Source: Pyralis farinalis (taxonomy: Eukaryota > Arthropoda > Insecta > Lepidoptera > Pyralidae). Taken from it: 64,000 bases of DNA. The position numbers were made by a program, and so were the translations under genes. Where the stretch lies: positions 29,435,198 through 29,499,197 of the forward strand of contig OX382277.1 of assembly GCA_947507595.1 (NCBI GenBank). Reading direction: 5' to 3'. Under the pieces are notes generated by a model. That model did not search any database and was not told where the DNA came from. It worked only from the letters and a program-made list of their open reading frames with translations. Below are positions 52,581-63,599 of this stretch, one piece after another. Within the stretch, counting starts at the first letter, position 1. Every line of letters begins with the position of its first letter.

Positions 52581-53279
52581 AACCTTTTTAATACGTAATT
52601 AAAAAAAACAATGCCTTATTTCAACATCTGATCCAAATCGTTAGAGCCATTTTCGAGACATACGAAATATATTTATACCTGAACTGCTCGTTTAAATATA
52701 TAATATGAAACGTTACGATACAGCATATAACAATAATATAGTATAGAGACAAAATATGTGTATTTTTAGCTTCGTAAATATTCTTAAGTTTTACCCGCTT
52801 TTCTCCAGTTCTTCTTTGGAACTACGAGTTCATACGAAGAGATATTACGACATGTAAATCCAAAGAATAATGTATTCAGACGGGACTACTTGTACCTTAC
52901 CCAGCTTCCAAAATATCATAAATACTTAACGCTACATAAGGTGACCCTTATAATTCTCAATTTCCACAAATATTATATTTTAGTTGGAATACCATTTTCC
53001 GAAGCAAACGATCTGGAAAAGGGAATAATTTTAATGTGATTACGGGTTTCGGCCGACGCGGCTCATTCGGCCGGACATTGGGGCTTTCATCCTAAAAACC
53101 GATACCCTAAGGGTTCAACCGCACTCTTGTACAATCGCCATGTGAGACGGATGACACCCACACACTTCCACATATTACCTTCAGATACTCAAAACGGTAA
53201 TTTACCTGTAGCGTTCCACATTATGAGAATATTCCTAGATTTCCTCAAGAATAGGATGTCTTATATATAATTACATTTT
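52581..53279. other. AT-rich spacer
   Basis: Nothing recognised. Confidence 0.5.
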
Positions 53280-53735
53280 GTCCATCTATCTATCTATAAC
53301 TTCACGCCAAATCTTTTGCTCTTCTTCAAATTGCTCTTTTCATGGACGCTTGCCAGTTTCTAAGGCTTCTGATATCACCTTCTGATAAAACATAAACAAT
53401 TTGGTCATGGTAGGTAAGCCTCGACCTTCCTCGGCTCCCACATCCTTCCACTATCGTGTTGTATTTTTGTTTCGTAATTATTTCTTCTTGCATTCTTTCT
53501 ACATTATCCAAACTAGTGGAGCATGCTTCTTCTTATTTTAACAGCGACGCTCTCTTTCAGGTGAACTCCGTTTCCAACATCATTATTGCGAATACAGTCT
53601 ACAAAAGTTACGCAACAATTTTGACAACGCAACGTTGAGCTTATTATCTGCAGACAACTGTCAAGATAAGAATAAATAGCCCAGCAGATAGCATGCAATC
53701 CTGTTTGACACCAATTTTTACACCAAACTAGGGTA
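53280..53735 (-). pseudogene. RTE ORF2 remnant with internal deletion
   Basis: Antisense VEGCGSRGRSRLTYHDQI and ESVAVKIRRSMLH blocks. Further upstream a piece reads FGVKIGVKQDCMLSAGLF, the GVRQGxxLSPxLF RT motif, so most of the region between was lost. Frameshifted. Confidence 0.7.
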
Positions 53736-53789
53736 ATATGTTGCCATCTATCCGCTGATCAATTCTCGTAAGTGGACTGCACAGCACGG

Positions 53790-55546
53790 AGCAGGGCGTC
53801 GTCTATTTCAGTCGGTGCTTGTCGGACAGAAATCGATGATTGATGTGCCATCTACCATCCCGTGGTGCGGTAGCTCAATGCCGGAAATCTCCATTACCCA
53901 GCGAGATGTCCGGCGGGCCTTACTCTCTCTCGACATTCATAAATCGAGTGGGCCGGATGGTATACCGGCAGTGGTGCTGAAGCTGTGTGCTCCTGAGTTG
54001 TGTTCTGTACTAACGCGCCTTTTCGTGCTTTCCTACTCCACTGGGCAAGTCCCGTCTTCATGGAAGACCACCAATGTGCACCCGGTGCCCAAAAAGGGCG
54101 ATAGATCAGACCCATCGAATTACAGGCCTATCGCCATAACCTCCCTTCTCTCCAAGGTAATGGAGCGTGTGATAAACATACGACTCCTAGGATACCTTGA
54201 GGATCACGACTTGATTAGCGACCGTCAATACGGTTTTCGCCATTATCGCTCAACTGGTGATCTTCTAGTGTATCTTACACACCGCTGGGCTTTGGCGATA
54301 GAGAGTCAAGGTGAGGCATTGGCTGTCAGCCTAGATATGGCGAAGGCGTTCGATCGGGTCTGGCACCGGAGTCTTCTATCGAAGTTACCATCATACGGGC
54401 TGCCCGAGGGTTTGTGCAAATGGGTCGCCAGCTTTTTATCCAACAGATGCATAAAAGCCGTGGTTGACGGTGGATGCTCCGATAGTATGGATATCAATGC
54501 TGGCGTCCCTCAGGGTTCTGTACTGTCTCCGACGCTGTTTCTGCTGCATATCAATGATATGTTGTCAATTGATGGCATTCATTGTTATGCGGACGACAGC
54601 ACCGGAGATACTTATTATACAGGCCGTACAAACATCCCTCGTTCCCTTGTGGAGGAAAGCCGCGACAAACTTGTGTCTGAAATGGATGGTACTCTGTCTA
54701 AAATATCCGACTGGGGGCGGCTTAACTTGGTCGAATTCAACCCCAAGAAGACACAAGTTTGCGCGTTCACCGCTAAGAAAACTCCATTTGCTGTGGTTCC
54801 TAAATTCCAGAACACACCTCTTACCATCACCAAAAGTATTAGGATGCTTGGCGTCGAGATCTCCAGTGATGTGCAATATCGAAATCACCTGGAGGAGAAG
54901 GTTAAGCTGGCGTCGAAAAAACTTGGTGTGCTCAACAGGGCTAAGCAGTACTTCAGTGCGGGGCAAAGACTTATATTATATAAGTCTCAAGTCAGACCGC
55001 ACTTGGAGTACTGCAGTCACCTTTGGGCGGGAGCACCTGAATACCAGCTTGGACCGTGTGATTCGATTCAGAGACGAGCTGTGAGAATTGTCGACAATCC
55101 TAAGCTTACACACGGTATAGAAACCTTAAGTTTAAGGAGAGACTTTGCCTCCCTTTGTACAACTCTACCGATTGTACAACGGGTTGTGTTCTGAAGAGTT
55201 GTTCGAAATGATGCCGACGGCTACTTTTTATAACTGCACCGCTCGCCGAAGGCGGGGAGTTCACCCTCACACGCTTGAACCGCTATGGTCGCGTATGGTG
55301 CGGTCCAGAGAAGTTTTCTTCCGAGAACACTCAAGCTGTGGAATGAGCTCCCAGCCGAGGTTTTTCCAAGGAACTACAGCATGGAGTTCTTCAAGAAATG
55401 CGTGAAGAGGTTTTTAGAGGGTCGGCAACGCATGAGTGACGCCCCTGGTGTTGCAAAAGTCCATAGGCTACGGTGACTGTTTAACATCAGGTAGGCCGTA
55501 TGATTGATTGCCACCTTAGTGGTATAAATAAAAAAAAAAAAAAAAA
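53790..55546 (+). mobile_element. CR1-like LINE, 5'-truncated, complete 3' end
   Basis: Holds the RT domain, the C-terminal domain and the tail CATAGGCTACGGTGACTGTT ... GCCACCTTAGTGGTATAAAT with an A-run of ~20. Endonuclease and ORF1 are missing. The tail is the same one found at the end of SINE-A, so this LINE family is the likely source of SINE-A's mobilising machinery. No clear target duplication found. Confidence 0.85.
53815..55194 (+). pseudogene. Reverse transcriptase of CR1/jockey-like LINE
   Basis: 459 codons in one frame. RT blocks in order: SGPDGIP (residues 45-51), NYRPIAITS (102-110), QYGFR (138-142), SLDMAKAFDRVW (172-183, catalytic D174), AGVPQGSVLSP (229-239), YADD (258-261, catalytic D260/D261), then thumb block NPKKTQVCAF. 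The triad is intact. A frameshift near 55145 moves the reading to frame 2 (LYRLYNGLCSEELFEMM) and another near 55320 returns it to frame 1 (RTLKLWNELPAEVF ... KVHRLR, stop 55476). The GTG start is not a real start; the N-terminal endonuclease is gone. Inactive as it stands. Confidence 0.85.
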
Positions 55547-55589
55547 AGATGAGAAGCGTGAGAGTCTTGTCTTTGAGCTTTTGGTTTTT

Positions 55590-56345
55590 TTCTCTTCTTC
55601 GGGTTTTGGATCTCGTTAGTAAATGGGGTTCCAATAACCTGGTTGAAATTAATGTCGAAAAAACTCAGGTATGCGCGTTTACAACAAAATTGTCGCCTTT
55701 CCTTCCCACTCCCAGTCTGCAGGGCGCTTTCCTCAATATGCGAATGGCCTGAATATGCTGGGAACGGATATTCACTGCAACCATAACCAACGAAACTATA
55801 CGGAGAGCCTCATCAACAGCTTCCAAAAAAAAACTTCCTTCGGAGTTCTTGTGCCAGACCAGCTTAGTGTGCTTTATGAGACTCACTTGGGCCTGCGTGG
55901 AGTATTGTCCGCATCTCTGGGAGGGTTTTGCACAATATTTTTTGTTAGGTTAGGTTGCAGCGACGGCCTATCCGCATAATCGACATCGAAAAGGTTACCA
56001 AAAACCCTGAAATCTCTTCAACTTCGTAGGGACATTGGCTCGCTAAGCGTATTTTACCGCCTTTGTTGCCTTGTTCTTTCTCGTACTAAAAAGTTCGGCA
56101 ACTCTTATCACTATCGTTATATTAAAAAGTGGAACGCCTTGCCGGCACATGTGTTTCCTCTTTCCTACAACATGGGATCCTTTAAACGAAGTGTGAAGAA
56201 GCTGCTTGCGGGCCAGCACGTCAGCGTCAACTGACAGGACATTGCAGTCTTATGTCAGTTGCCGCTGCAATTTAGTCTCCTCTGTCGCTTACCATCAGGC
56301 GAAGCGAAGCCACTATGCTGATATTTACAAAAAAAAAAGGGAAGA
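55590..56345 (+). pseudogene. Second CR1-like LINE remnant, other subfamily
   Basis: VSKWGSNNLVEINVEKTQVC matches the thumb region of the neighbouring LINE (ISDWGRLNLVEFNPKKTQVC). Later frames give YRLCCLVLSRTKKFGN-like and SFKRSVKKLLAGQ-like blocks. Ends ACCATCAGGCGAAGCGAAGC, CACTATGCTGATATTTACAA with an A-run. Many frameshifts. The same subfamily recurs at 62.11-62.48 kb. Confidence 0.7.
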
Positions 56346-56685
56346 GAAGAGAGAGAAAGAAGAGAGAAAAGATGCGTGTTTTCGAATAGTTTTCCACAAG
56401 GCAATCGCTATCACTGTTATTAAGTACTCGTACCTGGTACTCAATGATTAATTTAGTTACATCCGTATTCATAGGACGTTGGTTGGTAGTTGTTAAGTAT
56501 TCCATTGATAGATAATTATGTAGTCAAAAGAAAATTACTCCCTTCATTTGGACTAAATTAATTTGAACCCAGTTTGTCATCCTGTGCAGTAGAACTAATT
56601 GTATTTTTATGTTCACGTTCTATAGTAGAACTAATCGTAGACTACCGGAGAACTATTTAAACTTTGTACCATATAAAGTTATTAG
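56346..56685. other. Purine-rich tract, then spacer
   Basis: GAAGAGAAGAGAGAGAAAGA at 56340-56390; nothing else recognised. Confidence 0.5.
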
Positions 56686-56687
56686 TG

Positions 56688-56930
56688 CAGGGATAGCCTA
56701 GTGAATAATGAACCGCCCTATCACTACCACTAAGTTCGTATTTCGGATTTATGTACACATTTGTAATTATCACTTGCTCGGGGGTGATGGAAAACATCGT
56801 GAGCAAACCCGCACGACCAATCATATTTCGAAAGACATGTTTGTGGAGGTCTGTCAGTCGCGCATGTTAAAATCAGCATCTTCGTCAAATGCTTTGACTT
56901 TTGTAGCGGACCCCGCCTTTAGAGGAAGAT
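56688..56930 (+). mobile_element. SINE-C, internally deleted
   Basis: CAGGGATAGCCTAGTGAATA head, ATCACTTGCTCGGGGGTGAT body, GTAGCGGACCCCGCC end. The B-box region is deleted. Confidence 0.7.
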
Positions 56931-57004
56931 CCTATGTAGTTATAATATAACTTATAATAATATTTTTGAGTTGCGTTGTCTTACTGAATAAAGTTTAAAC
57001 ATAA

Positions 57005-57155
57005 ATCTATAATAGTTAATAGATTCAGGCGTTATTTTGCGAAAGTCAAATTTACATGCAATTTGATCTATCTGCTTTGTGTGCTAGGCCGCATGAATTA
57101 ATTGGTGGCGGAAGCACACAAACCAGGTTAGATCAAATTGCATATAAATCTATAA
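57005..57155. mobile_element. TIR-M, two-ended palindromic copy
   Basis: TGCAATTTGATCTATCTGCT ... GTGTGCT pairs with AGCACACAAACCAGGTTAGA ... CAAATTGCA. Almost the whole interior is missing. The outer arm also continues TTGCGAAAGTCAAATTTACA. Confidence 0.75.
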
Positions 57156-57466
57156 ATCTTGGGTTTGAATTTCGTACTCAATTGCATTTTTGTCTTAAAG
57201 CGAAACTGTCGTAAACTGAATACGATGCACCTCAATATACACCGTACAGTGTATCCTGCCTCACCGCTTATGTGTGTCTCATCCCTAACCGGTTTGATCC
57301 AGTTCGGGCCAGTAATAGCCAGCTCAACGCGGATGATTTAGCGAATCTGACCGGGAACTTTGCTCGATTAATAGAAATTTGATTTGGAGAAGGTCTGACG
57401 CGTTCGTACGAGCCACTGGAAGGTGTTTCAGACATCTCATCTGTTCGCGACTCACTGAATGTTTTA
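57156..57466. other. Unassigned spacer
   Basis: The 57159-57341 and antisense frames have no motif. Confidence 0.45.
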
Positions 57467-57740
57467 TAAATAAATATTCTCGGACAAATTACACAGCGCC
57501 ATCTAGCCCCAAAGTAAGCGAAGCTTGTGTTATGGGTGCTAGACAACTGATAAACATACGTAAATACATTTTTTTTTTGTAAATACATACTTATTATACA
57601 TAGTAAATACCCAGACCAAGACAAACAGACATGTTCATGCACACAAATGTTTGTACTGTGTGGGAATCGAACCCACGAGCGTTGGTGTCAAAGTAGCGTA
57701 ACAGCGCGTTTCACCACTGCGCCACCGAGCTCGTCTATTT
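57467..57740 (-). mobile_element. SINE-B, full length
   Basis: ACACAGCGCCATCTAGCCCC ... GTGTGGGAATCGAACCCACG ... CACTGCGCCACCGAGCTCGT. Confidence 0.85.
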
Positions 57741-57783
57741 GGGTTGTTTAAACAATTTGTTTAGCTGGTAATAAGTTCTATCT

Positions 57784-57975
57784 ATCTATCTATAACTTCA
57801 CGCCAAATCCCTTGCGGGGTAGGCAGAGAGAACCGAGCGCCATGACTCGATCCTTACATATCTCACTCGCTTCTTTAACATTCATTGCTCTTCTCATGCA
57901 CGCTCGCCGGTTTCTAGGGCTCCTGACATCACCTTCTGATAGAACACGACCAATTTGGTCATGGTTGGTAAGTAG
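57784..57975 (-). mobile_element. RTE 3' fragment
   Basis: TAACTTCACGCCAAATCCCT ... CGACCAATTTGGTCATGGTT. Truncated 12 bp before the Helitron. Confidence 0.75.
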
Positions 57976-57987
57976 GTAATAAGTTAA

Positions 57988-59896
57988 TCTATACTATTAT
58001 TATAAAGAGGAAAGATTTGTATGTATGCTATGAATAAACTCAAAAACTACGATTGGGCCGATTTCAAAAATTCTTTCACCATTAGAATGCTACAATATAA
58101 ATGATTAACATAGGCTATAAAATATTTTGAAAATAGTTAGGGATCCGTATGAAAATTTTGATAATGTGTGAAAAAGATACCAAAAAATCCTTATACCGCG
58201 TACGCTGCTAAAACTATTGACAATAGAGCAAAGTAATGTACTACAGTTTTATAGAGGGCATCAATATCTACAAAAAAGTCCGCGATACCATATGTCTAAC
58301 TATTACAGTTACGTCACAATAACTACTTTTTCATGTTAAAATATGCTATAGTAACGCCGGTACAAACTAGGCCACATTATTCGTGCCTTGGTATTAATCC
58401 TTATCCAAATAAATCATTTCGTATTCAAGACTGTTTCAATGCCTGTAGGTTACTCTTTGAATTAACGAAATCGGACATTCCATTCCAAAGATATTACGGA
58501 TTTTGTTCTGTGTTTCAATCCCTTGCTTGCGACACCGGCGGCCATGGCGCATGGCAGCGGGCGGCGCGGCGCACATCTATGAGATAGGTACCCGCGCGGC
58601 TCATTCGCGCGCTACCGACATTGAATGTTTTGACTTTTTCATACCACATTTTTCTGTTCCAGTTAAAAAGTTCTTTTCAGAAAAGCGTGCCTCAAATCAT
58701 CACCTTTGTGGCAATCAATTGAAACTCTCAATTTGCGCACGAATATGAAATGACGGCAACGACAATTTCTCACAAAAATTACTTAAACTTGGAAGCGGAA
58801 AATTACCATCTCCAATTGCACATAGCCTCCAAGTATTATTGGATAATGAATTGTATCAAACTGTTCACAGTCTAGAAATCCTTATAGAGACAATCTATCC
58901 CGACATCGAACATCTTACAGAAAGAAATTTCGATTGGCTCTATTCGAGGGCGATCGTCTCACCGAAAAACAGCTCAGTAAATGAGATAAACAAAATGATC
59001 ATTGAAAAAGTACCAGGTGATTTTAAATGTTACAAATCTATTGATAACGTGTGCAACATCGAAGATACAGTGCACTATCTACAAGAATTTTTAAATTCTC
59101 TCTATCCCGCCGGCTTGCCACCACACGAACTGAAATTAAAAGTAGGTACTCCCATTATGCTGTTGAGAAATTTAGGCCCTCCCAATATGTGTAATGGCAC
59201 AAGGCTTTTGATAAAGGAATTACGAGACAATCTGATTATAGCAACAATCATCACCGGTCCCACTGCCGGACAGCTAGCTCACATTCCGCGGATCCCGATG
59301 ATACCAACAGATTTGCCCATGTCTTTTAAAAGGTTACAGTTTCCTGTAAAGGTATCGTTTGCCCTTATAATAAATAAATCCCAGGGACAAACTTTCTCGA
59401 TCTTTGGCATCGACCTAAGAGAAGAATGCTTTTCTCATAGAATGCTCATCTCATATGTTGCACTTTCGCGAGTAGGATTCCTAAAAATCAATATATTTTG
59501 TTGCCATCTACGAATACTACAGCCAATATAGTATACAGCCTTGGTAGACATATTGGAAACTAAAAAAGTAAAACCTATTAAAAGCAAATTAATATAAAGT
59601 CTCGAAATATATGTTATATATATTAAAATAAACGTAAAAAGAAATGTAAAAATAAAACTAAAAACAATATAAATAAATAAAAAATAAACTTTCCGATTGT
59701 AATTAGGGTTATGGATAAAAACTAATAAAAAATTAAATACCACTAAGTACGTACCACTTAAAGTAATTTGTCTGAAAAAAAAGCTACTTAAGAAAAACTA
59801 TTTAAAAAACTCTCTAAAGATACATTTACTCTTCGTTTATCCCAAAATGTTTAAAAAATAAATGTCCACCCGTGCGAAGCCGGGGCGGGCCGCTAG
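57988..59896 (+). mobile_element. Helitron, both ends present, internally deleted
   Basis: Starts TC (57988) after A and ends CTAG (59893-59896) before T, the A|T insertion rule. The 5' end TCTATACTATTATTATAAAG and 3' GC-rich end CCGTGCGAAGCCGGGGCGGG, with a CCCG/CGGG stem shortly before CTAG, fit lepidopteran Helitrons. 1909 bp: 5' non-coding ~700 bp, then a helicase C-terminus. The Rep endonuclease and most of the helicase are missing, so it is non-autonomous. Confidence 0.9.
58756..59560 (+). pseudogene. Helitron Pif1-like helicase, C-terminal remnant
   Basis: The in-frame part from 58839 is 230 codons. LKVGTPIMLLRNLGPPNMCNG (residues 100-120 by count) is the late helicase block. FPVKVSFALIINKSQGQTF (168-186) is motif V-like and YVALSRVG (206-213) motif VI, with the arginine finger R211. 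Coding similarity begins upstream near 58760 (KLLKLGSGKLPSPIAHS). After SRVG the frame slips, and the true end (LPSTNTTANIVYS) is in another frame near 59510-59555. The Walker A and B half and Rep are absent. On its own it cannot act. Confidence 0.85.
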
Positions 59897-59914
59897 TAAA
59901 TTATAATTCGATAA

Positions 59915-60235
59915 ATGTATGTATGTATATCTTCAGGTCATGCCCCTTGCGGGGTAGGCAGAGAGACCCGAGCGCTATAAGTCGCCTTACACACGTCACT
60001 CGCTTCTTTAACATTGATAGCTATTTTCATGCATACTCGCCGCTTTCTTGGGCTCCTGACATCACTTTCTGATAAATGGTAGATGAGTCTTGGTATTCCT
60101 CGGCTCTTACATTCTTCCACTTTCGCATTGTATATCTGTTTCGTCAATCCTTCTTCCTACATTTTTCCTACATGTCCGAACCAATGGAGCATGCCTTTTC
60201 TTATAACTGACTCGATCTAATTAATGTAAGTAAGT
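59915..60235 (-). mobile_element. RTE 3' fragment
   Basis: ATGTATGTATATCTTCAGGT ... TTGCGGGGTAGGCAGAGAGA ... AACCAATGGAGCATGCCTTT. Immediately downstream of the Helitron but a separate copy from the one at 57.8 kb. Confidence 0.75.
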
Positions 60236-60903
60236 GAAGGTCAATCTATCCTACCAGATAATTCATTACACAGATATTATTTCTTGTTCCGTACTCACCA
60301 GATCCTATCGCTAAGGCGCGACTGTCTGTCATTTCGTCTGTCACTGGGCTATGTATATTTAAAATGTATTAGGTAGACACTTCAAATTTTCTCTCACTAT
60401 GACCACAAATAACTTATATTAAGAGAGATTGGGGTTAAAGAGTAATGAATGTTAAAGAAGCGAGTGAGGTGTGTAGAAATAGAACCGAATAGAAGCGTAC
60501 AAAACAATTTTCAATGATGGCTATTTACTAACATTTCCGATCGGGCTCGGTTGATTGGCATATGAATATTGATCTATAGTTAATCTCTTAATAACATATA
60601 GCTGAAACATTGTGAATATTACATGACCTTGACAAAAGCTTCAAAACTATTAACCGAATACGCACCTTATGCATACAGCACACGATTTAAAATACGTTTT
60701 CCGTCTCACTGAAACTTTGGCAGGCAATTCGAGTATTAAAATTATTGATCAAATTCAACTTTAACGCTGTTTGAATAGAGGTTCCGTTGTGGTGAAAAGG
60801 CTATTAATTATGGAGATAGTGGAGAATTTAGATCGTGCTGTAATATTCAGTCTGTAATTCGGAGTTATCTGGATTTAGGAATGATATATAGATTTATTTA
60901 CTA
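60236..60903. other. Spacer with an RTE scrap
   Basis: 60437-60478 (GAATGTTAAAGAAGCGAGTG) is RTE sense; the remainder is unassigned AT-rich sequence. Confidence 0.5.
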
Positions 60904-61082
60904 CTAGCTGCTGCCCGCGGCTCCGCCCGCGTGGAGTCAAATAACATAGCCTATGTGTTAATCCAGATCATAATCTATGTACGTGTCAAATTTTCTTCAA
61001 ATCCGTTCAGCCGTTTAAGCGTGAAAGAGCAACAAACATCCATCCATACATACAAACTTTCGCATTTGTAATATTAGTAGGA
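60904..61082 (-). mobile_element. Small non-autonomous Helitron, sister copy
   Basis: Same structure as 38.72-38.89 kb: minus-strand TCCTACTAATATTACAAATG to CTAG, flanks A and T, 179 bp, very similar throughout. Confidence 0.85.
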
Positions 61083-61140
61083 TATGAAGTTTATTTTCGA
61101 TGATGAATCACTTCTGGGGAGAAGAAATATTAACTTCGAA

Positions 61141-61289
61141 GAATTTCGTTAATGTTAACACTTACGCTTGTACAGACTTTTTTTTATATTACGTCGGGAC
61201 ACAAGCATACGGCCCATATGACGTAAAGCGGGTACCGTAGCCTATTAACACTTGAGATAAGTATCACTCGTGCGATGCCTCCTCTGCTG
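61141..61289 (-). repeat. Left arm of a 150-bp inverted duplication
   Basis: Nearly identical, inverted, to 62232-62382. It covers the last part of a SINE-A and ~35 bp of its unique flank (TTCGTTAATGTTAACACTTA, CGCTTGTACAGAC). Confidence 0.9.
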
Positions 61290-61595
61290 CTTATACAGCA
61301 ACTCCTTGGGAGCTTACTGGTGGCCTCACTCACACGCAGGAACACAACAACCCTCTAGGTAGTTGTTATTTGGCTGCGGTTTACTGTGAGGTGGAGGTAC
61401 TTTCCCAGACGGGGTGCGTTGTGCTTTGGGGGGGTGCTTTGATGCGCCCTACCCCTCTTAAAACATCCAGACCAAGCCCTCGATCCAGACATGTTCATGC
61501 ACACAAATGTTTGCCTTGTGTGGTAATCGAACCCACGAGTGTTGGTGTCAAAGTCGCGTCATTCACGACTGAGCCACCGAGCTCGTCAAAACAGA
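61180..61595 (-). mobile_element. SINE-A, full length
   Basis: TTTTTTTATATTACGTCGGG through the antisense B box region to CTGAGCCACCGAGCTCGTC. It contains a small duplication of GGGGTGCTTTG near 61430-61443. Confidence 0.85.
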
Positions 61596-61729
61596 TTCCA
61601 CTTCACAATCTTCATTTTCTTCGCTAATTTGAAGAATTTATTTTTATTTATTTATTTCTTAATATATATCTTAAGTTTTTTCGCGAGATAACTTCAGAAA
61701 TTAGCACACCTGTAGTAGAAATGGAGTTA

Positions 61730-61940
61730 CAGATGCGACTTTAAGGATCAGTAAGCTGAGGTGGTATGGGCAGGCCACATATATTGAAGAACCGACGGCC
61801 GAAAGTCACTCAAATGGCGACCATGGACAGGAAAAGCAGCGCAATACGGCCCCTACACAATGGCACAGGACAGATCGCTGCGGAAGTCTAAGGGGCGAGG
61901 TCTACGTTCAGGCGATCATTAACTGGAACGGTGATGATGT
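61730..61940 (+). pseudogene. BovB/RTE ORF2 C-terminal scrap
   Basis: VVWAGHIY, SLKWRPWTGKAAQ and RSLRKSKGRGLRS-like readings fit the WAGHIAR ... GRP region; heavily decayed. Confidence 0.5.
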
Positions 61941-62112
61941 TTCCAGTTCGTAGAAAAAAGGCATTCACACTGTAGTCCCGTTCATTTTTTTATAATATAT
62001 TTTTTTGATGATGATTATTAACTCATCTCTGACTTCAAACATTTTTAATAATCACTTGTACGGCGGTGAAGGAAAACATCACGAGGAAACACGCACGTCC
62101 AAGAAATTATAC

Positions 62113-62497
62113 ACGTACGAAAAAGTTCGGCATCTCCTATGTCTGTCGTACCATTAAAAAGTGAAACGCCTGGCCGGCACATCCTTCAAACGAAGCGTTA
62201 AGAAGCACCTTGCGGGCAAGCATGGCGACGTCAGCAGAGGAGGCATCGCACGAGTGATACTTATCTCAAGTGTTAATAGGCTACGGTACCCGCTTTACGT
62301 CAGGTGGGCCGTATGCTTGTATCCCGACGTAATATAAAAATAAAAGTCTGTACAAGCGTAAGTGTTAGCATTAACGAAATTCTGACAAGACACTGTATTC
62401 TTTTGTCAGTTGCAGCTGGGATTGGGGCTCTACTTTTCGCTTACCAAAGCCGAGCCACTATGCTGAGTTGATATAGAACATATATATATATATATGT
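62113..62497 (+). pseudogene. CR1-like remnant (56 kb subfamily), split
   Basis: AAAAAGTTCGGCATCTCCTA ... CTTGCGGGCAAGCATGGCGA, interrupted at 62232-62382, then TGACAAGACACTGTATTCTT ... GAGCCACTATGCTGAGTTGA and a TA tract. Confidence 0.75.
62232..62382 (+). repeat. Right arm of the inverted duplication
   Basis: CAGCAGAGGAGGCATCGCAC ... TAAGTGTTAGCATTAACGAA, ATTC. Sits inside the LINE remnant with no A-tail boundary or target duplication of its own. Confidence 0.9.
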
Positions 62498-62671
62498 ATT
62501 TCGAAAGATGTGTACGTACTACTTGACAAAGGTCTGTATGTTCCTTTGGGTTGTGAAGCTCTGACGACAGTTGCACCATGTTAGAATCAATACCTTCGCC
62601 AAATCCTTAGACTTAGGTAGCTGACCCCGTCAATCCTAATGAATTAGGAAACGGGATAACGCTAAAAAGAA

Positions 62672-62810
62672 CTGCGAGCGTTCATGGGCTACGGTAGACG
62701 CTTCATCATGTGAGCCATATGCTAATATGTCCCGACTTGTATAAAAAAATACCTATCTATTTAAATTTCCAAGCCAAGTCCCTTGAGGGATAGGCAGAGA
62801 GACCTGGCAG
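62672..62810. mobile_element. SINE-A tail, then RTE scrap
   Basis: 62672-62752 sense tail (GTTCATGGGCTACGGTAGAC ... CTTGTATAAAAAAA). 62765-62810 antisense RTE (CAAGTCCCTTGAGGGATAGG). Confidence 0.6.
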
Positions 62811-62924
62811 AAGATAATAAATAACATATGTAATAAAGACTACTGCCTGACTACTGCCAAACAAAACCTAACTTTTATTTTAGTACCCTAATATAAAATT
62901 TCAATTGTTTGTCATTTGCAATAA

Positions 62925-63320
62925 AAACCAGTTGAGAATGGGCAAGCTTGCATTGCCAGAGGAACACCTGGCTCGTCAGTTATATAACGATTTAATTATT
63001 ATTTTTTAAACTTTGTCGGCCATTTCGACCATGTTCCTTAAGAAATATGATATTGGTTTTTAAGACATTCCTATTCTACTTTTTAATTTACTTTTCGAAT
63101 CTGAAATAAAAATTCAATTTTTTTTTTTAAATTTGTTGGCCATTTTGACCGTGTTCCTTAAGAGATAGGAGGTTGATTTTTCAGACATTCCTATTCTACT
63201 TTTTTATGCTAAATCCGAATCTGAAGTCAAAATTCGAATATTCGAAAAAAAAAAAACAACAGACACACACGCAGACAAACATATAGATGTTATATAGGAA
63301 CGGTGTTCCTGAAAATATGT
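62925..63320 (+). repeat. Dispersed repeat, copy 2, with internal tandem duplication
   Basis: Same start and end as 30.94-31.20 kb, but the GTTGGCCATTTTGACCGTGT ... CATTCCTATTCTACT unit occurs twice (about 63015-63085 and 63135-63210). Confidence 0.75.
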
Positions 63321-63599
63321 ACATTGAAGTTTTGTTTACAGTTCCGGAGCTAATTTTAGTCGTAACCGGGTTATAGTATTCAATTTATTTCAAATGAAAA
63401 TGATTATGCAAATATTTACCAACTTGGCAGTAATTAAAACTAAACTGCAGTTGGGTAATTACCCGCGCTCACTGCATCCCAGCCAATTTGCGTGTGCAAC
63501 CATCGGAATTTACCCACGGACTTTTTTTAGGGGTCAGTTGGTGCTAAAACCGATTCGGTTAATAAACAATATATTTGATATTTTTATACAAAATCTCTT

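Larger units (their letters stand above)
62046..62671 (+). mobile_element. SINE-C split by a LINE remnant
   Basis: 62046-62113 (ATCACTTGTACGGCGGTGAA) and 62498-62671 (TTTCGAAAGATGTGTACGTA ... AACGGGATAACGCTAAAAAG) are two parts of one SINE-C. Confidence 0.75.

Noticed and set aside
57288..57465. Possible old coding exon (TTTGCTCGATTAATAGAAAT region)
   Set aside because: Frames are short with stops, and no splice-bounded open stretch or family motif is visible.
58333..58748. Two open frames upstream of the helicase remnant
   Set aside because: They lie in the Helitron 5' non-coding part and show no Rep HUH motif or other domain.
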